Shown in pieces: positions 1 through 19,859 of a stretch of 64,000 nt of DNA (the first letter of the stretch is position 1; every line of letters begins with the position of its first letter). Made by a program: the position numbers and the translations under genes. Below the pieces are notes generated by a model. That model had not been told where the DNA came from and ran no database searches. It saw nothing but the letters and a program-made list of their open reading frames with translations. The DNA comes from Sycobia sp. Sy_11 (Eukaryota; Arthropoda; Insecta; Hymenoptera; Epichrysomallidae): contig JACCIC010000001.1 of assembly GCA_018907035.1 (NCBI GenBank), positions 595,001-659,000 on the forward strand. The letters run 5' to 3'.

Positions 1-182
1 AATTTATATATGAAAATGAATTGTGTTTACTATATTATAAATATTATCATACAACCATGCTCTATTAAAATTTCTATAATAAAATTAGACTTAATATATT
101 CCTCTACTAATATCTGATTTAACTCTGAAGCACACTTAATTTTTTATGTTTTTAATCAACATAAAAATTCAGCAGTACTTAC

Positions 183-3100
183 GATCCAGAGAACTAAGAT
201 TGAGTCCATTCGACTGATGTGAGCTGTTATGATTAACATTTGTAAAATTAGCGAGCGGCAGGGGAAAGTGCGGCTTCGACGGTGGCCCCAGCAGCTGAGG
301 TCTGACTCCCGTACCGATCAGTTGAGCGAGCTCGAGCTGAGATATACATTTCACGACGTCCAGCCAAGAGCTGCCTAGATAATTACCGTCTGTGTGCGCG
401 ACCGTAATGAGAGTTTTGATAGTATCAATGTTCTTTGCCTTCATCTCCGTGATAGGTGAATTCGCTGTTAGCAAAGTAAACCTAGCTAGAGCTTGCACAT
501 AGGCATCCCTCTCGAGCTGTAAATAGGTGCGCAAATTACTAGCATATCTTAAAATAATTATTACCGGCTTATCGTAAGGAGATAAAAAAGTAATTTACAT
601 TTATTTTTACCGGTACGAGCGCTGCTATTCGTATATTGACAAGTCGAAATTTTAGAATAATATAAACAATATATAATGACAATAATGCTACCTTTCATAA
701 GCTATTATATAGAATATTTACTTTTAAGTGAAAAAAAAATTTAATTACTACTTTATAAATTAATTATTTATAAATTAAATTGATACTATATTATAAGATA
801 TTTTATAATACTACCAATAAATTGAAATAAAATTTTATTTTTGTAGTTCTTTTTTGTATGAAAAATATTAATACAATTTTGATGCAATCAAAAATCTTTT
901 AAATTTCTAAGTAAATTATTTTAAACCCTACATTTTATTGATATAAAAATGTTATTAAAATAAAAAATATACTTACTGTCATGTGGAAAATACAAGCAAT
1001 TCGAATAGCACATCGAATTCCATCAAGACAAAGTGAGGCAATTTCCGGATCGTCGCAGTCCTGCAGACCAACGCTGAAAGCTGCAAGAAATGGTGTCCAA
1101 GCAATTTTAAACATCGGACGGACGTGCTCCAGGTGTTTGGCTGTGGTAAATGGGGCTTGAACGTGACTAACAGACTCCATTAAATTTTTAGCCGCCGTCG
1201 ATATCACCTCCATTTCCATGTTCCACAGTAAACGACGCTTCTTTTCACTTGATATTACTATCGTTAAGGAAGTAATAATGAATTTACTTGAACAAATAAT
1301 ATTTAAAAGTAAAAGTCAAAATATTATACTTAAATTATAAGTTGAAATACCTTGCTTTCCAGGCCTATTAGGATTTGATTTCATTTTTATTTCATTACCA
1401 GCTATTTCATCGTAAATTTTTGATAAATATTCTTCAGGTAAATCTTCATTATCACTAATTCGTCTATTTAATTTAATATACTGTTCCCGAGTCATTTTAT
1501 TTTTTACTTGTGGTGAGTGAAGATCTGTTGTCAACATAATTATTGAAAATCCAAGTATGTAAGCAGTATCAGCGCTCGTAAAAAGCCCATTGCTTTAAAT
1601 AAATTATTTTAATTAATCTATCATTAAATAAAAATATAATTTTGATAATCTTTCTAATATTCGTTTTTATTAAATTATTTAACAAAATGCATGTTATTAG
1701 TTTTGAAAACAATAACAATTACATTAATTCATTCGTTTCTAAAAAGCACTTTTACTTTTCTTACTTTTTTTTATATATTTTTACAAAACTGAAAGAATTC
1801 TGAATTATGAATCAAAATTTCATAGCAAATTTTTAAAACTTAAGCTAATGAATTAATTATTAAATAGAAAAATATACTTTTGATTTTAAAAATTTAAAAA
1901 ATTTAAAAACAATCTAAAAAACCAATTCGTGATTAGCAACTAAAAAACTTTTAATATTAAAAAGTATTATAAAATTTAGTGATTTAAGTTTCATTAGTAT
2001 CCAAAATGTATAATACAATTTTGTATTACTCAATTAGTAAATATTATAATAAATATTTACTTAGGATTGCATTCGCAATATCGACTGGCAAACTTCTCCA
2101 TAAGTCGATCAATTTTTTGTGCTTCGCCAGGCAATCTGAACCCTTCTAAAAAGAAACGTAGCGCAGTGACAAGGTCACGTTCCGCAAAATCCAATTGATC
2201 GATATAGTTATACATAACTTGATTATGATTGTGATCGCCCAGAAAATCACCAATTGCAGTTTTATCGAGCCGCTCATCTATATGTAACCAGCGGGCCACC
2301 TCCTCTACTGAGGAACCCAATAAATTCTGCTCTTGTAAATACTGTACCCCTTTGCTTGGTTTTCGATTAAAACTGTAAAATAAGTATTCGAAATTAAAGC
2401 AACTATTAAAAATATACTCAACTACTATTTATCAAGGTTATTCTGTTTTTCATTGCTTTAATGTGTCCATTAATAATTTCTAAATTAATTATAAAATGAA
2501 ATAAATTCTAATATCAATATCTAAAAGTCCAATTTTGTTTATTTAATTTATCCAATAGCCCTCTCAAAATAATATATTTTATAAATAATTTTACTCACAT
2601 ATCAATCCCAGTTTCCCAAACTTCCTTTTGCTGCTTTTGAACCTCATATTGTTCAGGAGAGTCTGGCACTTCTTTGTTTCCAACAAGACTCGAGTTTGCC
2701 GAAGACAGACTACCGGCACTTCCGTATCTCGGCAAAAGTCGATTGCCGTTTGCAGTATTTCCGGTCGTCGTTGTCGAAGTTTCCGAAGGTGGATCAGGGG
2801 GCTCCGTAGGCATCTGCTGTTCAGCAGGTATTGAAGGATTAACATAAAGATCACGACTCCATTCTACCATGCATTTCAGAATCGAAACAAGACACTCCAA
2901 ACCTCGTATGCGCATTGATTTTTCTTGATTTGGTGATGCACCTAGCTCGAGTGCTTGTCGACCTTGCGCTATCTTTGATAAATCATTCACTAGTCTGCAA
3001 AATTTATTATTTTTAATTATTACCGTAAGTATTATTAAAAACAATTAATGAATTATATGATAACGTATATTTTCTTTTTAAGGTAAAATGAATTTTAAAA

Positions 3101-5913
3101 ATGCCGAAGTCAATTATGTCAAAAACTAGATCTTAAGTATATTTTCAAAAATTCTAGTGTTATTTAAATAAATAAATTTTATCTTAAATAAAAAATTGTT
3201 TTTACATGCATTTATAAATAATATTTTAATTATCAGATTAGGAGACTAACCTTTCAAATAAATTGGCGGCCGAAAGATCACAATCATAATTTACATAAAT
3301 ATCAACGACACTCTGTGCATCAGCGCATATACGTGTGAGGGCGTGAATGACCATCCACTTGTGCTCAAATGAGCTGCTAGAAGTCTCAAGAATGTTCATA
3401 AAGATTTCTTTAAAGAAGACCTCGATTTGCATTTTCAGGTGTACCTTGAATCGCGCAAGTAGTACAAGAAATAGAGCCAGCGATAGTTCGAAAACTTCTG
3501 GCACAGATGACACGCCGTTTTTCGATAGAGCGACACACAGATACTGTTTGATCGCAATCACAAACATTTCATTTGAACGTAAAATTGGCCCAGCATTTTG
3601 TAAAATACCCAGTAACAACTGCAGTGAAAGTATCTTTGATCTTAGCTCGTGAGACCTGAAATATAATTAATAGTAATATGTAATAAAAGAATCAAATATA
3701 AATAAAATATACATTCTTAAAAAATAAATACGAATTAAAACTTCAGCTTAAGAATTTTAAATTTAGCCCTTTGCAAAATTATCTACTATTTAAAATTTAA
3801 GAGAAAATATTTAAATAAAGCATAATATTACTGCAATATAAACATCATCAATATTTGTTTCTAATATTTGTAATAATTCACACTTTATGAAAAAATTATT
3901 CTTTTATCAATATAATATACTTTATTTAAGGTTATTAATAGAGTATTATAATAAAGTTTTAAAATAAACTCATACTTAGGATCTGGAGTGCCCTCAGGCA
4001 AAGGTTTCATAGAAAGCTTGCAAAGCGCGCGGAATACAAGAAACGCGTCCTTCTGCAATACGTGAGTGAACTTGGCTGTAACCATGTTCTCACTCTCTGT
4101 CACTGCTTCATCCTGTGTCTCCTCAGTTGTATTGCCTGCTTGTTGCTGCTGCTGCTCCTCTAAAGTTGTTGTTAGTGAAGGCGCCGTCGGCGTTGTGGGT
4201 GTCCCTGATATTTGTTCTTCTTGTGATTCATCTTGCATTTGTTGCTGTTGTTCTTCTTCAGTTACAGGAATGGCAGCACATATCATTTCATTTAACATTG
4301 AGCGTGCTATCAATTCAGCTTCCGATACAGTATCAACTGGTTCTAAATTCAACAAGTATTAATAATGTTAAAACAATTTAATTGTACTTATGTCGACTGC
4401 CCATATACAAATTAATAAATATTTTTTTATTGGTCTTACAGTCCAATCAATTCAATCTAAAAATAAAAATAAAATTAAAATTAAAAATAAAAATTAAATT
4501 AAAAATTAAATTAAAAATTATAATGACAGTCAGACTGTCCTTGTTTACATTCACCCCCGTAGACTATTTTTAATTTAATTTTTATTTTTAATTTTAATTT
4601 TATTTTTATTTTTAGATTGAATTGATTGGACTGTAATACCAATAAAAAAAATATTTATTAATTAATAATGTTAATTTGTGTTTTATTTCTTGCAATAAAT
4701 TTATGAAATCTTTTCAACTAATATAGATTTGAAAAAGTCAAAGTAATAGATATACTATTGTATTTACTAAATATTAAAATAATGTATTAATAATCCTTAT
4801 CAACTAACCAATCAATCCGTGTTCTTCTGGCATAGGTGTATCTGGCAGTTCAGGATTAGCTTCTGGTAAATCGGAATTTGAATCATTTGATGCGGATATA
4901 TTTATGGTTTCATTTTCAACTTCTGGAATTGTAACAGATGTGTTTTGAGGTTCAGGTTCTGGCTTTAAATTTTCTTCTTCCTAAAAGTAATTACATTAAT
5001 AGGTATTAGAAATGCCTTTTAAATTAAAACTATTATAACTAAACTTATATAATTCTTAAGTTTTATTATCTTAGAGTTAGAAAATAATATATGCATACCG
5101 CTTGCGTTTCCATTCGAGCAAATATGACATTGATCATTTGTGTTAGAGTTGCCCGGGCTGTTGTTTGATTAACTAGATTTTTAGATGCTAAATAAACGTT
5201 ATAAACAGTTCTAATTGTTAACAGCACAGTTCCCTCGTGAACTTCAACATGATGACTAGTCATAACAGTCAATAAAGCTTTAATAATTTGTAATTGAACA
5301 CCTTCATCTGTTTGTGGACCCATAAAACAACTGCATATTGTTTCAACAATACGTACGATCAGAAGCTTGTTTGGATCAGTCGAATCTGGAATACTACCAG
5401 TAAGATGGCCATATGCTATAAGTTTTTGTAAACAATCAAGTGAAGTCACCACTATCCTAGGTGATTTACTCTGACAAGCTAGCTCAAATGGTAAAAAATA
5501 CTTTTCTGCGCTTATAAAATTGGAATCATTCTTGGGCTGTGGTAAAGCATTCGACGTAGCTTCTTCACCTTGTGTATTTGGAACTTCCTTGATCTCATTA
5601 TGAAGATCCTCTGGAAATTTGATACATTATTAAATATCTGAGAGGAAATTAACTTTTGAATCAAATACTAAAGAATTATAACATTTAATAATTTTAAATT
5701 AATTTAAATTTAAAGTAAAAACAATAACATGCTAATGAAACTTTGTACAGTTTTAATGGAACTTCCAACAAAAAAAAAATATTATTTACCGAGTGCAGCC
5801 TCACAAGCTCGTCTAAGTTGCAAAAGATGAGAACGTTTAACATCTCGATCAGCAAGAATCTTCTCTAAGGCTCGTACAATAAACATTTCTCTGGTCTTCG
5901 AATTATTTCGCAT
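183..5913 (-). CDS. Sec71: Arf guanine-nucleotide exchange factor BIG/Sec71 (N-terminal part; 3' end off window)
   Basis: Large Sec7-domain GEF that activates Arf at the trans-Golgi. Ten coding exons on the minus strand: 5790-5913 (ATG at 5913; exon may extend to the acceptor at 5928), 5099-5610, 4809-4980, 3976-4342, 3251-3655, 2599-2994, 2061-2372, 1351-1592, 977-1257, 183-516. All have AG/GT borders and the phases join without a break, giving 1,048 codons. Order: DCB region (exons 1-2), an acidic, Gln-rich linker (exons 3-4, runs of Q and E), HUS region with the motif NYDCD (exon 5), Sec7 domain (end of exon 6 to exon 8), then the start of the HDS region. The catalytic glutamate finger is Glu742 in [12 protein letters not shown]. 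The family is usually about 1,650-1,850 residues, so roughly the last third lies left of the window. The brefeldin-contact pair YS reads FS here. The exon 3/4 intron carries a hairpin repeat (4372-4660). Family assignment is secure; the exact start codon is less so. Confidence 0.95.
4372..4660. mobile_element. Hairpin repeat family, copy 1 (near-perfect palindrome in a Sec71 intron)
   Basis: Two arms of roughly 90 bp (about 4419-4505 and 4569-4660) are inverted copies of each other. They enclose a loop of about 60 bp with a GACAGTC/GACTGTC mini-palindrome and end in the family terminus AATAAATATTTTT. Exact 14-bp direct repeats (ATTAATAATGTTAA) flank it at 4358-4371 and 4661-4674 and look like a target-site duplication. 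It sits inside the pre-mRNA of the GEF gene. No coding capacity. Confidence 0.75.
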
Positions 5914-6545
5914 CGTCACAAAAGGCACCTGAAGTATTGAAATATGTAAATAAAATGAAGTTTCTGATAATGAACAAATTTATGCTTGCTTCAATTTAAG
6001 TAGAAAACTGAAATTAATTGATTGTTTTATATGGCTTAAAAATATTTGCTAAATATTAAGTCTCTTTATAATATTATTTTTAATTCTAATAGAACTCAAT
6101 ATAAATGATAATATAGTAATTCAGAATCATAACAAGTTTCATAAATTTAACAGATAATTAATAACATAAATAAATTTTAACGAAGTATCAAATAAATATT
6201 ATATGAAGTATTTAATGAAAAAAATAATAATAAACTAAAATTTCAAAAAAGTCAAAATAATAAAGTATGTACAAATTATAAGCAATGGTTTTCTTAATTC
6301 ATAAAACTATAAAAAAATATTATAATTATAAGTTCTAATAATGTAAAAAAAACATCAAAATCAGAATACTTTGACAGACATTGATCAATATTGACCGTAT
6401 TGACATTAATCAAGTAGTGCACTTGCACTATTGTTGCACTAACTGTTATGTGGCACCTACAGTTCGAACATTATTAGGATGAATTCATGAAACCACAATT
6501 GTGGCTATTTAATAATTTCAAAAGAAATTTTAAATCAGGATATTT

Positions 6546-6753
6546 TTAAAGAAAATCACCAGGTTTCAAATCCAGGCTGCCTTCCTCTCCAAAAACAGAG
6601 GAGGCTCCCAACCTTGTGAGGTTAGAATCGGTTGAACCCGGGAGCTTAATGGTTTTCATACGTCAACGTTTCGGCCATCCTCTCTTCGTCGAAGGCTAAC
6701 TCTTCAGTTCCGCTACTCTCAGGAGAATCCACGTCAGATACAAATTTAGTGTA
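6546..6753 (-). pseudogene. Frameshifted coding-like fragment, unidentified protein
   Basis: Less AT-rich than its surroundings. On the minus strand, after a possible acceptor at 6754, about 35 codons read through a Ser/Glu-rich stretch and end ...ERMAETLTYENH-stop (stop 6646-6648). Overlapping by a few bases in another frame, about 37 codons continue (KTIKLPGSTDSN..., later SSVFGEEGSLDLKPGDFL) to a stop at 6546-6548. The composition is protein-like in both halves, as if one reading frame had been broken by a small indel. I do not recognise the parent. It could be a retro-pseudogene fragment, or an exon of an undescribed gene with a sequence error. Not part of the GEF model. Confidence 0.35.
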
Positions 6754-7069
6754 CTAAAGTGCGATTTCTTGAATTTGTCTTCTAATCGCAATATTTCGTT
6801 CTTACCTGTGTTTTTCTTGTAATATGTACATATGGATTGTGGAATAGGGTTGATATATTAGTGCGTGCGTCAGGAATCAGGATGGTCGCATATTTTCTCG
6901 AATTTTTTTCTAATGGTGTGAATGAGTGAGAAAATTTCTAAACATAATTCGTTAACAATGACACATAATGTACGAAACACTGACGATTAAACAGGTGTAT
7001 GAAAAAAAAAATGAAAACCCACCGACGATCCGGATCTTCCGGACCGGACGACGACGACAGGTTTCGTTT

Positions 7070-7240
7070 TTTTCTTCTCTCCACTCCTCTTCTGTTTCCT
7101 CTCTCTCTTTCTTTCGATCTCGCTCTCTCTCTCTCTCTCTCTCTCTCGCTCTCTTTCTCACTCTCTCTCTCTCTTGCTAGCTCACTTTCTCACTTTCTTT
7201 CTCGTTCTCTTTCTCGTTTTTCTTCTCGCTCTCACTCAGC
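7070..7240. repeat. CT-rich low-complexity tract
   Basis: Pyrimidine-rich stretch on the plus strand with an uninterrupted (CT)n core near 7122-7148 and further CTCTCT/CTTTCT runs. Long open frames over it are artefacts of the repeat. It lies between two divergent genes, where GA/CT runs can bind GAGA-type factors; that role is inference. Confidence 0.8.
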
Positions 7241-7874
7241 ACCTATCCCTACTCTATTGCTCATCCATCCACACCGACATAGGCGCATAAATATATTGCG
7301 GGGGTTGGGGCGCTTATTAATATATATATAAGAGATACGATAATCGCATTAGATGCAGACAGGCAGTAATCGTATTAATATTTACATATATAAATCTGAC
7401 AATCTGATAGGATAGGTAATACTGAAAAATTCCTTTAGGTTAGGAATTTATTTGGCAACTCACAACGCACACGGCGCCAAACAATAAAATTGCCTGAAAT
7501 TAAAAACACTTTGAAAAATCTTTATAATAAATTAAACTTTTCATAATTTGAATTTTTACTTGATATTATAATTATACTTTATACGATCTGAGAGGCATTA
7601 AATAAATGTAAGTTTTCTTATAGTATTCTTAAAAAAACCGTTATTAAGATTTTAAACTTTGAAAACATATTTTAAAGAAATCGTCTTTAAAGTAGTAAAT
7701 ATATAATTTAAATATTATTTTTCCAGTACATACAGTTAATAGATTTCTAGCGTCAATGGCTGTACATATTATCGAAAATTAGTCTGCTAGTTCTATAATC
7801 ATGTTGCTAATAAAATTTTAAGATTCTTAATTATAAAACTAGATATTTCCAAAATTGAAAAAATAGCGATCAAT

Positions 7875-17029
<9,155 letters not shown>

Positions 17030-18815
17030 ATCTATGCTTTTAATTTACCATTTTTAAAACTTTTTTAACAAATATTCACAATAATATATTACTTATGTAT
17101 TAACTTTATATTTTGAGAAATTTTTGTTGTACAAAAAAAAATATATATGTTCAAAATTTATTTATAAAATAACTATACATGCTTATAAATGAAGTAGATA
17201 ATTTTAATTATTATAAGAGATTCTATTAATTTATTTAAGATTAATAAAAAGGTTTTATGAAAAAATTGTTAACAAAATATTTTAGCATTCAATTGAAACC
17301 TTAATGTTGATTTACAATAAAATTTAAAATAAAGCTATACTGAAAAGAAATTTATATGTCCAAGGTTACATATGCCCTTCGCTACTTATGTCGAAGGTTC
17401 CGCCTTAACTGCGGCCGTAAAATCATTAAATTAGTGGTTACATACTAGACATCGTAACAGAACATCTGCTCAAGATTTTAATGATTTATTCTTTCAATCT
17501 TATTTAGGATTACAAGGATGCACAACATTTATTGTAATAAAACAGGGACTTCAAGAAATAAGACAACGATTTAATTTTAAAGAATTGATTTCATAGTCAA
17601 AGATAATATTATTACGCGCCTTAGCAAGCCAGCGGATTAATGAATGTCCGAAAAGAGGAGCTCGCGTTATGTAGTTTGGCCCCTACTTACCGAAATAGGT
17701 TTCGTGAATTTAGCGATAAAGGGTATAAGTTTACGCGACGATCTCGAGCGGCTTTGTCTTGCACCCATAAGGCCCGGAATGAAAATCCAATCTTTGTGGA
17801 TATATTTATTTCTACTTTTGTAAAATTTATCTCTTTGTTTTGATAAAGTTCAACAACTTTCGAAAATAATCTTATTCTCTACCAAATAAATGCATGTAAA
17901 AGAAAGTACAGATTTCCAAAACCTTTAGTTTTCCGGGCACGGCACCGAATCTCTCCGTCGCATACATTTAACAGCCATAGAGAACATGAAATTTTCCAAT
18001 CATAGTACTGAGTATTACAAAACCTCTCGAGGTGTTACATATAGCATATATTAAATATTTAATAAAATTCAAACAATTATTTATTGATGGTATAAATTTA
18101 AGAGATCTAAATTACTACTAAAATAGATTATATGCATTCCGCTGACTTCCTTTACAATAAATCGTACAAATATTTCTATTTTATTAATTTGTATCATAAC
18201 ATTCAATTTAATATAATAAAATATTATTTTGCAATTAATATTATTAACACATAAAAATTCATATTTGAACTTATACAATAACGTTAATTATTAATAAAGT
18301 TTATGAACGAAACATTAAAATTATTTCGTTACTCTGTATACTAGTATTTTAAAAATTTTCCATCGTTTTCTTTCTGTTAATTTTAATCGCAACAAGTAAT
18401 ATTATCCGAAGGTCAATAAATCTTTTAACTATAACTTGTCCACAGCTTAAATTTCTCGAATTGATTATATAATATTGAATAAGTCTTAAAACTACATACA
18501 TTTTTATTTACGTTTTGTCTCATATTACATTAATACGCGCTTAACTTAACATACATAATAAGCCATGTACAAATCTTATTTTATATAATTAAAAAAATAT
18601 CAGCTAAATTATTTCGAACTGCCTAATACTATGAAAGTCGAATGAAATCTTATTTATATTAACACGCATTAAAAAATTATTATTACTATAATAAGCTAAA
18701 CTCTTAAGTGAAGCTCAAAACTATTCAAAATCTTACTTTTAAAAATGCTAATTATTATAAATAATATTATAAAATAATGAATCCGTAACATTTATATTGA
18801 AAGATAACAAAATAA
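17030..18815. other. Intergenic region between convergent 3' ends of Blm and OR1
   Basis: Mostly AT-rich. A GC-richer patch at 17375-17960 has short open stretches: 17408-17596 reads roughly 50 codons (with QSYLGLQGCTTF) to a stop, and 17640-17843 is another open frame. I do not recognise either; they may be transposon or retrocopy debris. No RNA gene seen. Confidence 0.5.
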
Positions 18816-19808
18816 TTATTGAAATTGTAACAAAAGCATGAAAAGAGAACCTGAACCTCGTAAGACCTGAAAGAAAATTACAAGTTCAATTTTAAATCAA
18901 TAATTTTAATGCATAATAATAAAAGATTCAACCTTAGCGAATGTTTCGTGACCCATTTTATACATCTTTCCAGCAGTTAATTTACTGGGTACTTGGCTTC
19001 TCATCATCATTAATTTTAATAGCTGCTTATATTTATTAGAAACGTTTTTATTATAAAATTCAAAATTATAACTAAAACAGAATTAATTGTTTTTCATTTA
19101 AAATACAATTCAATAAAATATAAATGAGTTACCATGAGTGAAATATGAGTGAACTGTGATCGTGAATAGTTTGCGCTGGCCATTGGTAGAAATACATGTG
19201 AAACAGAATCGAGCATGTGAAGCAAAAGTAGCGGGTCACTAAATGTTTGTCTTTTGCATGTCTTACTAACTGAAAATTTCACAATGTCAGTTATTTAAAA
19301 ATTTTGTATGTATACAGTTAATACTATATCTAAGTAGAAAAAGAATTGTACTAATAAATACTACAATTTCTAAAATCATGGGAATTAAATTGTAACAAGT
19401 GAAAGATTATATGTAGATATTTTTGCCATTCATACTACAAATATCATCGAAATCATAGTTCTTGTAAATTTTAGCACATTCTACAATTTAATTAAAATTT
19501 AGGACAAAATATTCTATATAACTATAGAAAAAACTATAAATAGTAAGTATTATCTCAGCACTCCATTCGCAAAATTATCTTTGGTCAAATATAGTAATAA
19601 AATTTTATTGAGAGGAATAAATAACGGTAAAAATGTCACTAATGACATGAAGATTTTGTCTCATTACCTCTACTTAAATTAGTCTGTACATTTTAAACAT
19701 ATTATCCTTAATGACTCCCGCCTGTATTTACATAGGTTATTAATATTCACTTATAACCTGCCTCCAAACACATTATTACCGTTCTAAAATTTGTACACAT
19801 GAATGTAC

Positions 19809-19859
<51 letters not shown>

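Larger units (their letters stand above)
5929..7874. promoter_or_regulatory. Shared upstream region between divergent Sec71 and Blm
   Basis: About 1.9 kb separates the first coding exon of the minus-strand GEF from the Blm ATG. It must hold both promoters and the 5' untranslated exons. I see a pyrimidine-rich tract (7070-7240), a short coding-like relic (6546-6753), a short TA run near 7320 and otherwise AT-rich DNA. No TATA box or start site can be placed with confidence. Confidence 0.5.

Noticed and set aside
3347..4573. Plus-strand frames inside the GEF gene, including a Cys/Ser-rich one at 4066-4362
   Set aside because: Antisense of GEF exons (the Gln-rich run reads as Cys/Leu on the other strand) or of the hairpin repeat.
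6610..6650. GGGTTCAACCG on the minus strand as a tRNA B-box
   Set aside because: No A-box at the right spacing, and the stretch reads better as part of a coding relic.
6952..7331. Open frames on both strands over the CT-rich tract (Arg/Glu- or Ser/Leu-rich)
   Set aside because: They are translations of a simple repeat and end where the repeat ends.
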